In this document: positions 1-5,623 of the stretch, one piece after another
Layout: each line of letters begins with the position of its first letter
How positions within the stretch are numbered: position 1 is the first letter of the stretch
Assembly: GCA_013205605.1 (NCBI GenBank)
Contig: JABMMK010000340.1
Span: 1 to 7,650, forward strand
DNA from: Cytophagales bacterium
Lineage (GTDB): Bacteria; Bacteroidota; Bacteroidia; Cytophagales; Spirosomataceae
Length of the DNA: 7,650 nt
Direction of reading: 5' to 3'
The notes under the pieces: generated by a model
What the model was told of the DNA's origin: nothing
Seen by the model: only the letters and a program-made list of their open reading frames with translations
Database searches by the model: none
Position numbers and translations under genes: made by a program

Positions 1-339
1 AAATTTGGCCTAGAACGATTTATATTCGGATTCTTAGATCTTCTTTCAATCTCATTTGTGCAGGCTTTTGGAAAAAGACCGATGCACCTTTTTGGGAGCT
101 TGGGTATTCTATCTTTTTTCTCAGGGACCCTGTTGACGACATGGTTGATCAGTGAAAAATTGTATAATCTTGCAAACCAATTAAAATATAGAAACGTCAC
201 AGATAATCCCTTATTTTATTTGGCCTTAGTCGCGATCATTTTAGGGGTCCAATTATTCTTAGCCGGCTTTATTGGCGAATTATTAATTACAAACTCCGAC
301 AAAACAACGGATTACAAAATCAAGGAAGAAGTCTCTTAG
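1..339 (+). CDS. C-terminal fragment of a membrane-anchored family 2 glycosyltransferase
   Basis: The reading frame is open from the first base, so this is the 3' end of a gene that starts to the left of the window; a GTG at 58-60 reads as an internal valine. About 112 residues are visible. They show a charged stretch (KFGLERF), then two hydrophobic segments near fragment residues 29-51 and 71-92, then a polar tail. Between the segments lies EKLYNLANQLKYRNVTDNPLF. Two C-terminal membrane helices with an R-N-V-T-D-x-P-L-F linker are what I know from Bacteroidota dolichol-phosphate-mannose-synthase-like GT2 enzymes, which move a sugar onto a lipid carrier at the inner membrane. The catalytic GT-A domain is outside the window, so donor and acceptor cannot be judged. 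The stop is 1 bp before tcdA, so co-transcription is likely. Confidence 0.75.
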   Translation, partial: KFGLERFIFGFLDLLSISFVQAFGKRPMHLFGSLGILSFFSGTLLTTWLISEKLYNLANQLKYRNVTDNPLFYLALVAIILGVQLFLAGFIGELLITNSDKTTDYKIKEEVS

Positions 340-340
340 C

Positions 341-1135
341 ATGCATTCAAAAGATTTAAGTTGGCTTAGTCGCTCCGAACTATTAATCGGCGCAGAGGGT
401 ATTCAAAAATTACAATCCGCTCATGTATTGATCGTTGGCCTTGGGGGTGTAGGATCCTTTGCCGCTGAATTTATCGCCAGAGCTGGAATTGGAACCATGA
501 CGATTGTCGATGGCGATGTGGTTGACCCCACCAATCGGAATCGCCAATTACCTGCGCTTGCAACCAATCATGGAGTGGCCAAAGTAAAAATTATGGCTGA
601 ACGTTTAATGGCCATTAATCCGGACTTGATTTTACATGCACATGAAACTTTTTTAAGTCCTGACGCAGCCAAAGAAATTTTAGAAACAACGCGTTTCGAT
701 TATGTCATGGATTGCATTGATTCCGTAACACCCAAATTAATCTTGCTAAAAACGGCCTATGACCTTAGTCTCAAAACAGTAAGTTCCATGGGAGCCGGTG
801 GCAAAATGGATCCAACAAAACTTAGAACCACGGATTTATTAGATACTAGAGAATGTTATTTAGCCGCTCTAGTCAGAAAACGAATTAGGAGACTGGGCGT
901 CGGAAGAGGAATAAAAGCGGTATTTTCTTTAGAAAAAGTACGCGACGAATCCCTCATTTTAACGGACGGTTCTAATTTTAAAAAATCAGCTTATGGCACC
1001 ATATCCTATTTACCAGCCGCATTTGGCGGGGCTTGTGCTTCAGTGGTCATTCGGGATATTTTAGACGAAGAAATTCCCATGGAAAAAAGACTAAAGGCTC
1101 ACATGAACCTTGGCAGAAAATCAAAAAAGCAATGA
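341..1135 (+). CDS. tcdA: tRNA threonylcarbamoyladenosine dehydratase (ThiF/MoeB-like E1 superfamily)
   Basis: TcdA (also CsdL) uses ATP to dehydrate t6A to cyclic ct6A at tRNA position 37, next to the anticodon, in the cytoplasm. The 264-residue product has the E1-like layout. A Rossmann glycine loop GLGGVG is at residues 33-38, with acidic residues D57 and D59 after the next strand. The N-R-N-R-Q adenylation motif is at 65-69, K81 lies in VAKVK, and D-C-I-D at 124-127 is followed by K132. GAGGK at 151-155, running into MDPT, separates TcdA from ThiF and MoeB, as does the VRKRIRRLG stretch near 178-186. The length fits the family, whose members are about 250-270 residues. The ATG at 341 comes 1 bp after the glycosyltransferase stop, and the 3' end overlaps mogA by ATGA. 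MoeB is the main alternative given the mogA neighbour, but no zinc-binding Cys pairs of the MoeB type are seen. Confidence 0.92.
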   Translation: MHSKDLSWLSRSELLIGAEGIQKLQSAHVLIVGLGGVGSFAAEFIARAGIGTMTIVDGDVVDPTNRNRQLPALATNHGVAKVKIMAERLMAINPDLILHAHETFLSPDAAKEILETTRFDYVMDCIDSVTPKLILLKTAYDLSLKTVSSMGAGGKMDPTKLRTTDLLDTRECYLAALVRKRIRRLGVGRGIKAVFSLEKVRDESLILTDGSNFKKSAYGTISYLPAAFGGACASVVIRDILDEEIPMEKRLKAHMNLGRKSKKQ

Positions 1136-1659
1136 TCAAAATAGGGGTTATCAATGTTTCAGACCGTGCAAGCCAAGGAATTTATGAAGATATTCCTGGC
1201 AAAGCCGTGGTCGAACTACTGCATGAATACCTGATTAGCGAGTTTGACGTCGTCTATAAAGTCATTCCCGACGAACAAAAACAATTGGAAGAGGCGATGA
1301 TCCACATGGCCGACATTGAAAAAACGTGTCTAATCGTCACCACTGGTGGAACTGGACCCTCCCTTAGAGATGTTACCCCTGAAGCAACAGAAGCGATATG
1401 CCAAAAAATGCTACCCGGTTTTGGCGAGTTAATGCGTTCAATTAGTTTAGCATTTGTACCCACTGCCATTCTCAGTAGGCAAACGGCGGGCATTCGAGGA
1501 AATACTTTAATTGTCAATTTACCAGGAAAACCCAAAGCAATCAGGCAGTGTCTTGAGGCTGTTTTTCCCGCCATCCCCTATTGCATCGATTTAATCGAAG
1601 GGCCCTTTTTAGTTTGCAACGAAGCCAACATGAAAGCCTTCAGACCTCCCTCAAATTAG
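1132..1659 (+). CDS. mogA: molybdopterin adenylyltransferase
   Basis: MogA adenylylates molybdopterin before molybdate insertion, the penultimate step of molybdenum cofactor synthesis in the cytosol. The 175-residue product follows E. coli MogA closely. It has SDRASQGIYED at residues 10-20, IPDEQ at 45-49, TTGGTGPSLRDVTPE at 70-84, PGFGE at 95-99, SLAFVPTAILSRQ at 105-117 and NLPGKPKAI at 129-137. It ends with an IPYCIDLIEGP segment and AFRP. D47 and D80 match the two aspartates reported as essential in E. coli MogA (D49 and D82). I chose the ATG at 1132 because MIKIGVINVSDRA matches the family N terminus. The frame stays open upstream inside tcdA, but that adds 33 unrelated residues. The start overlaps the tcdA stop (ATGA), which suggests translational coupling. 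The stop overlaps that of the convergent aminotransferase gene. Confidence 0.93.
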   Translation: MIKIGVINVSDRASQGIYEDIPGKAVVELLHEYLISEFDVVYKVIPDEQKQLEEAMIHMADIEKTCLIVTTGGTGPSLRDVTPEATEAICQKMLPGFGELMRSISLAFVPTAILSRQTAGIRGNTLIVNLPGKPKAIRQCLEAVFPAIPYCIDLIEGPFLVCNEANMKAFRPPSN

Positions 1660-2474
1660 CATTCTGATTTAACTAAGAGATCATATAGATGTGCTGTTAA
1701 TTGGCCTCTTTGGGCGCCATGGATTTGTTTTCCGTCAATGGAGAAAATAGGCAATACTCTTTTAGTACTTCCCGTAGTAAATACTTCGTCGGCCGACAAA
1801 AAATCATCCAATGAATAATCGCCAACTCGAACTTCAAACTCCTTAGCGGCTAAAGACATTACATGGCTCCGAGTAATACCCGCTAAAATTTGTTGGCCCG
1901 GAGTATGAACAACCCCCGATTTCACAAAAAACAAATTGCTCCTAGATGATTCAGAAACCCCGAATTCCTCGGTATAATAAATCAGGTCATTCCCTCCTTT
2001 ACTTTTCACCTCAGCCCAATATCTAATCGCAAAAGCATAGTTTAAGGATTTAATATCCGCCATTTCTCGATGGTATTTTTGGCTTATTAAATGTATTCCC
2101 TCCATGGGATTCGCAAAAGAAAAGACCCCAGGAAAGATAAATAAATTAGCTCCACCTTCCATGGGCTCAAATCCATTCAAACTTTCACCACCGGTCAACA
2201 CTAATTTAACCCCCAAACACGAATCCTTTGAGGTTTTAGCGAAATCAAGAATCAATTGGGAAAGTTCAGCTTTTGAGTACCTATGCTCTATTCCCATTTT
2301 TTGAGCTGAGGATAGAAATCGATCCAAATGATCCGACAAAAAAATTGCCTGCCCATCCATGATTCTAAAAAAATCAAAAATGCCATATCCTCGGAGAAAA
2401 CCAATGTCCTTTACGCTAACATGAGCCTTGTCTGGGGAAACCCAAGCATCATTCACAAATATCGGATACGCCAT
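1656..2474 (-). CDS. class IV PLP-dependent aminotransferase; possible aminodeoxychorismate lyase
   Basis: This is a 272-residue fold type IV PLP enzyme, the family of branched-chain aminotransferases, D-amino acid aminotransferases and aminodeoxychorismate lyase (PabC). FLRGYGIFDFFR at residues 26-37 is the N-terminal family signature. The predicted Schiff-base lysine is K142 in DIKSLN, aligned by eye to K145 of Bacillus D-amino acid aminotransferase. E175 in SESSRSN (174-180) should contact the PLP ring nitrogen, and the phosphate-binding region includes AGITR (198-202) and TTGSTKRVLP (233-242). Sequence alone does not settle the substrate. Overlap of its first 26 bases with the end of folP points to PabC, which releases pyruvate from aminodeoxychorismate to give the 4-aminobenzoate FolP uses. 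A D-amino acid or branched-chain aminotransferase remains possible. The ATG complements 2472-2474, and the C terminus overlaps mogA by 4 bp. Family confidence is high; substrate confidence is near even. Confidence 0.88.
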   Translation of the reverse strand: MAYPIFVNDAWVSPDKAHVSVKDIGFLRGYGIFDFFRIMDGQAIFLSDHLDRFLSSAQKMGIEHRYSKAELSQLILDFAKTSKDSCLGVKLVLTGGESLNGFEPMEGGANLFIFPGVFSFANPMEGIHLISQKYHREMADIKSLNYAFAIRYWAEVKSKGGNDLIYYTEEFGVSESSRSNLFFVKSGVVHTPGQQILAGITRSHVMSLAAKEFEVRVGDYSLDDFLSADEVFTTGSTKRVLPIFSIDGKQIHGAQRGQLTAHLYDLLVKSEC

Positions 2475-3333
2475 ATTGTTTTAATTTATGAACTAATTTA
2501 ATCACCTCCATGGCTTCTTTTACGTCATGAACTCTTAATATACTAGCACCTTTATTCAAAGCTATGGCATGCAATGCCGTGCTTCCAGTCAACGATTGAT
2601 CCGCATCAATGTTCAAAAACTTATGAATCATGGTCTTCCGAGAAAGTCCCACCAGAATCGGAGCGCCCAATAATTTGAATTGACTCAATTTTGACAATAA
2701 CTCATAGTTGTGGTCCAAAGACTTAGAAAAACCAAAACCAGGATCTATCAATAAATTTTTCAACCCCCGCGACCTCAAATGTTGTACTTTTTTAGCTAAA
2801 TCTGTCCACACTGCTTCAACTACATTTTCATAAGCTGGGATTTGATGAACCTCTTCAAATTTACCGACACTGTGCGTTAACACATAAGGAATTTGCTCAG
2901 CACAAATCCAATCAAAGATGCCAACATCCATTTTGCCCCCGCCGATATCATTTAAAATATGAGCCCCAGAGGCAAATGCAGCTTTGGCCACAGATAGTCG
3001 ATAGGTGTCTATGGAAATAATAAGTGCCGGAAAACGCTTACTTAATGCGTCAATAATCGGAATCACGCGGCTAATCTCTTCTTGCTCACTAACAGGTTCC
3101 GCACCAGGCCGAGTCGAATGCCCTCCCACATCTAACATGGTTACACCCGCCGAAATCATTTTTTCTGCTTGGCTCAAAGCAGCGTCCACAGAATTAATTC
3201 GACTTCCTTCATAAAATGAATCAGGCGTCACATTCAAAATTCCCATGCTAATGCCTGAACTTAATGTACCCCCAAGGTCCAGTAATTGACCATTTACAAA
3301 GAATGTGTTAAAAGTTGGAAAAAGAGCATCCAA
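2449..3333 (-). CDS. folP: dihydropteroate synthase
   Basis: FolP condenses 6-hydroxymethyl-dihydropterin pyrophosphate with 4-aminobenzoate to make dihydropteroate; sulfonamides target it. The 294-residue product has all the expected blocks. MGILNVTPDSFY is at residues 30-41 and DVGGHSTRPGAEP at 68-80; most homologues have Glu or Tyr where His72 stands. ISIDT is at 106-110, NDIGGG at 128-133 and IDPGFGFSKSLDHN at 196-209. SRKTMI is at 231-236, with K233 the substrate-contacting lysine, and TGSTALHA at 249-256 leads to the terminal RVHDV at 267-271. The start is not ATG: the frame offers TTG at 3331-3333, with a stop only four codons further up. The first in-frame ATG is M30, inside the core. 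TTG is therefore preferred, with ATT at 3343-3345 as a weaker option. The 3' end overlaps the aminotransferase gene by 26 bp, so the two are probably one operon, divergent from the DUF1599 gene. Confidence 0.93.
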   Translation of the reverse strand: MDALFPTFNTFFVNGQLLDLGGTLSSGISMGILNVTPDSFYEGSRINSVDAALSQAEKMISAGVTMLDVGGHSTRPGAEPVSEQEEISRVIPIIDALSKRFPALIISIDTYRLSVAKAAFASGAHILNDIGGGKMDVGIFDWICAEQIPYVLTHSVGKFEEVHQIPAYENVVEAVWTDLAKKVQHLRSRGLKNLLIDPGFGFSKSLDHNYELLSKLSQFKLLGAPILVGLSRKTMIHKFLNIDADQSLTGSTALHAIALNKGASILRVHDVKEAMEVIKLVHKLKQYGVSDICE

Positions 3334-3410
3334 ATGAGCTGAAATTTAGGATAATTTAAATATTTTTGTAGGCTAAAAAAACGTGAGTATAGAAATCTAA
3401 TCCAAGTAAT
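3334..3410. promoter_or_regulatory. divergent intergenic promoter region between folP and the DUF1599 gene
   Basis: This 77-bp AT-rich gap is the only place in the window where two transcription units diverge, so it should hold promoters for both. The core contains the overlapping palindromes ATTTAAAT (3354-3361) and AAATATTT (3358-3365). No Shine-Dalgarno-like sequence lies before either start, which is usual for Bacteroidota. For folP, TAAATTTC on the minus strand (3341-3348) is one base from TAnnTTTG but sits only 7 bp from the start codon and has no clear -33 partner. Confidence 0.6.
3361..3368 (+). promoter_or_regulatory. candidate Bacteroidota -7 promoter element for the DUF1599 operon
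   Basis: TATTTTTG fits the TAnnTTTG -7 consensus of the Bacteroidota primary sigma factor exactly. It is followed by about 42 bp before the ATG at 3411, which would give a leader of roughly 35 nt. The -33 position, 19 bp upstream, has GCTG (3338-3341), only half matching the usual TTTG. In AT-rich DNA a match of this length can arise by chance. Confidence 0.35.
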
Positions 3411-3992
3411 ATGAATCGGGACTCTTCGCCTTCCCAAACCGAAATCGAATATCGCCAAGTAATTTCACACTGCAAAGCCTTGTTTGATAAAAAAAACAAA
3501 GATTATGGGACTTCTTGGAGAATTTTACGTTTACCCAGCCTAACCGATCAGATTTTTATCAAGGCACAAAGAATACGTAGTATTCAGGATAAGGGCCAAC
3601 AAAAAATCGTGGATGGAATTGAGGGCGAGTTTATCGGCATCATCAATTATTGCATTATTACATTAATTCAAAAAACACTTGAAAATTCGGATCAAATGGA
3701 GTTTTCACCAGAAGAATTAGGTGGGATCTATGATGATCAAGTAGAAATCACCTTAGAGCTTTTAAGAAATAAAAATCACGACTATGGGGAAGCATGGAGA
3801 GATATGCGGGTTAGCAGCATGACCGATTTGATTCTAATGAAGATATTTAGAACGAAGCAAATAGAGAATAATTTAGGCGTCACATTGGTGTCGGAGGGGG
3901 TGGAAGCCAACTACCAAGATATGCTCAACTATGCCGTATTTTGTTTGATTAAATTGAAAGAGGAACAAAGCCAACAAGCCCAACAGCAATAA
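3411..3992 (+). CDS. DUF1599-family protein with two tandem copies of the domain
   Basis: I recognise this as a DUF1599 protein, a family I recall being linked to nucleotide modification, but its reaction is unknown to me. The 193-residue product is an internal duplication. Copy 1 (about residues 15-86) carries N-K-D-Y-G (29-33), W36-R37, S43, T45-D46, K51, R54, E71 and N79-Y80. Copy 2 (about 108-182) carries N-H-D-Y-G (122-126), W129-R130, S136, T138-D139, K144, R147, E165, D170 and N173-Y174. From the DYG motif to the end of the next helix (31-58 against 124-151) the copies align without gaps, offset by 93, with 13 of 28 positions identical. The E-x4-D-x2-NY helix resembles the acidic helix of MazG-like all-alpha NTP pyrophosphatases; copy 1 lacks the Asp (G76). 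There is no signal peptide, so it is probably cytosolic. It diverges from folP and precedes the DoxX-like gene by 3 bp. Confidence 0.85.
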   Translation: MNRDSSPSQTEIEYRQVISHCKALFDKKNKDYGTSWRILRLPSLTDQIFIKAQRIRSIQDKGQQKIVDGIEGEFIGIINYCIITLIQKTLENSDQMEFSPEELGGIYDDQVEITLELLRNKNHDYGEAWRDMRVSSMTDLILMKIFRTKQIENNLGVTLVSEGVEANYQDMLNYAVFCLIKLKEEQSQQAQQQ

Positions 3993-3995
3993 ATT

Positions 3996-5108
3996 ATGCA
4001 GCGTTACGCAAAAATTGCCACATTTTTACTGGTCAGTATATTCCTCTTTTCGGGGTTTATTAAACTGAATGATCCCATTGGAACTCAACTAAAACTAGAG
4101 GAATATTTTGATGTTTTTTCGGTGGATTTTCCATGGATGTCAGGCTTCTGGAAATTCTGGATTCCTTATGCATTAATTCTTTCCATTATACTGAGTAGCT
4201 TAGAAGTGGTTTTGGCCATCGCCTTATGGTTTAATTATCGGGCTAAACAAACCCTATGGGCCATCTTTTCTATATTACTCTTCTTTAGTTTTTTGACTTT
4301 TTATTCGGCTTATTTTAATAAGGTCACCGACTGTGGCTGCTTCGGGGAGGCTATCAAACTCACCCCTTGGACATCCTTTGGGAAAGATATATTTTTGATT
4401 CTGCTTACGGTAAGTTTGTTGTTCACCAATAAAGCTAATAAAAATGAACGCACGTTAAAAATCGTCGTGGTCAGCATTTTCATCAGTGTGGGGATTGGCG
4501 TTTACTCGTATTTTTATTTACCCAAATTCGATAGCCTTCCTTATGCAATTGGAGAAAGCATTCCTCAAAATATGAAAGAGCGAGAAGCCCTGAAGTTTAG
4601 TTATGTGTATCAAATAAATGGCAAAGAAACTGAATTATTGGAGATGCCAACGGACACCTTAGCCAAGTTTATTTCGATGAAAGCCATCAATGAAAAAGAA
4701 GCGAGGCCACTCATCACCGATTACCATTTATGGGCAGAGGGCGACACCACTGATTTTACCAAAGAAAGCTTTATAGGAAACCGGGTCATGGTGATCGTGC
4801 CCAACATACACCATACCTACGAAAAAGCATTTACCGAAATAAGTGTGCTAGCCAAAGAATTAGAAAAGAAAAAAATATCGGTTTGGTTAGTTTCCGCATC
4901 TACCGATGAGGAAGTGAATGAATTAAGGCATCGGTATCAATTAAGCTTCCCTGCTTTATCGGCAGATGTCAAAGTATTGAAAACAATTATCAGGTCTAGT
5001 CCAGGAATTTGGATAGTTAAGGATGGTTTAGTTAAAGGCAAATGGTCAGCCTATCAGTTGCCCAATGCCAATGAAATCGAAGAACGTTTAACAAAAGTGC
5101 AAGAATGA
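3996..5108 (+). CDS. DoxX/MauE-like membrane protein with a thioredoxin-like C-terminal domain
   Basis: This 370-residue inner membrane protein matches what I know as the Bacteroidota 'BT_3928 family'. The N-terminal half is DoxX/MauE-like, with predicted membrane segments near residues 5-25, 56-78, 86-106, 128-144 and 154-174. GFIKLNDPIGT at 20-30 and TDCGCFGEAIKLTPW at 111-125 are hallmarks of the group. The only two cysteines in the protein are C113 and C115, a CxC pair at the end of the third segment. After a soluble linker that includes Y183-A-I-G-E-S-I-P190, residues 258-350 look like a thioredoxin fold. IGNRVMVIVPN gives a core strand and SPGIWIVKDG has a likely cis-proline at P336, but the CxxC is missing. 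MauE and DoxX relatives act in disulfide or quinone redox handling, so an envelope redox role is plausible but not shown. The 3-bp gap upstream and ATGA overlap with aroK indicate one operon. Confidence 0.82.
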   Translation: MQRYAKIATFLLVSIFLFSGFIKLNDPIGTQLKLEEYFDVFSVDFPWMSGFWKFWIPYALILSIILSSLEVVLAIALWFNYRAKQTLWAIFSILLFFSFLTFYSAYFNKVTDCGCFGEAIKLTPWTSFGKDIFLILLTVSLLFTNKANKNERTLKIVVVSIFISVGIGVYSYFYLPKFDSLPYAIGESIPQNMKEREALKFSYVYQINGKETELLEMPTDTLAKFISMKAINEKEARPLITDYHLWAEGDTTDFTKESFIGNRVMVIVPNIHHTYEKAFTEISVLAKELEKKKISVWLVSASTDEEVNELRHRYQLSFPALSADVKVLKTIIRSSPGIWIVKDGLVKGKWSAYQLPNANEIEERLTKVQE

Positions 5109-5623
5109 AAAATATTTATTTAATTGGAATGCCCTCATCTGGGAAAAGTACATTAGGAAAAGAATTAGCAAGGAATTTGGGTTACAGCTTCACCGACATG
5201 GACAAACTGATCGAAACCCGTGAGCAAAAAACGATTTCAGAGATATTTTCTGGCCAAGGAGAAAGCCACTTTAGAGACTTAGAAAAAAAGATATTGTACG
5301 GATTCCAACCGGATCAATCGATGGTCATCGCTACCGGTGGCGGGGTACCTTGTTTTAACGATAACATGGAATTCATCAAAAATAATGGAGTAAGTGTTTT
5401 CTTAAACGTAGATGTCAATGACCTTGCGAAAAGATTATATAAAGCGCAAGGGAACAATAGGCCTCTATTAGATAAAAGCCAAAGCGAAGAAGCCGTGATC
5501 GATACGATCAAAAAAACCTTTGAAGAAAGATTGCCATTTTACAAACAAGCCGATATACAAGTAGACGGAGAAATATCAGTGACCCAACTCCTTTGGTTGT
5601 TGGATCAGTATATTCCTGTTTAA
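5105..5623 (+). CDS. aroK: shikimate kinase
   Basis: Shikimate kinase transfers phosphate from ATP to the 3-hydroxyl of shikimate, the fifth step towards chorismate, in the cytosol. The 172-residue length is typical. The Walker A loop GMPSSGKST is at residues 8-16, with K14 and S15 contacting ATP. DMD at 31-33 supplies the shikimate-binding aspartate D33, and FRDLE at 56-60 supplies R57. GGG at 78-80 is the Walker B-like glycine motif that also binds shikimate. NRPLL at 118-122 marks the lid, with R119, and ERLPFY at 141-146 gives the substrate arginine R142. No key residue is missing. The ATG overlaps the stop of the DoxX-like gene (ATGA), suggesting coupled translation. The stop TAA shares 4 bp with the convergent outer membrane protein gene. 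Gluconate kinase is the nearest alternative, but the DxD, GGG and ERLPFY set favours shikimate. Confidence 0.95.
   Translation: MKNIYLIGMPSSGKSTLGKELARNLGYSFTDMDKLIETREQKTISEIFSGQGESHFRDLEKKILYGFQPDQSMVIATGGGVPCFNDNMEFIKNNGVSVFLNVDVNDLAKRLYKAQGNNRPLLDKSQSEEAVIDTIKKTFEERLPFYKQADIQVDGEISVTQLLWLLDQYIPV

Noticed and set aside
58..339. A separate 93-residue membrane protein starting at GTG 58
   Set aside because: The frame is open to base 1, and the residues before 58 continue the glycosyltransferase C-terminal pattern, so the GTG is an internal valine.
1033..1131. Upstream extension of mogA by 33 codons
   Set aside because: These codons are inside tcdA in another frame and encode an Arg/Lys/His-rich stretch absent from MogA; the ATG at 1132 matches the family N terminus.
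341..1135. Reading tcdA as moeB because mogA follows
   Set aside because: The GAGGK motif and VRKRIRRLG stretch fit TcdA, and the zinc-binding cysteine pairs expected in MoeB are not present.
1254..1574. 106-codon open frame on the minus strand
   Set aside because: It lies wholly inside mogA, antisense to strongly conserved motifs, and its translation has no recognisable domain.
2104..2304. 66-codon open frame on the plus strand
   Set aside because: It is antisense to the class IV aminotransferase gene, which has clear family motifs, and shows no protein features of its own.
3005..3214. 69-codon open frame on the plus strand
   Set aside because: It is antisense to the conserved DVGGHSTRPGA region of folP; the openness follows from folP codon use.
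5314..5511. 65-codon open frame on the minus strand
   Set aside because: It lies inside aroK, opposite the GGG and NRPLL motifs, with no independent support.
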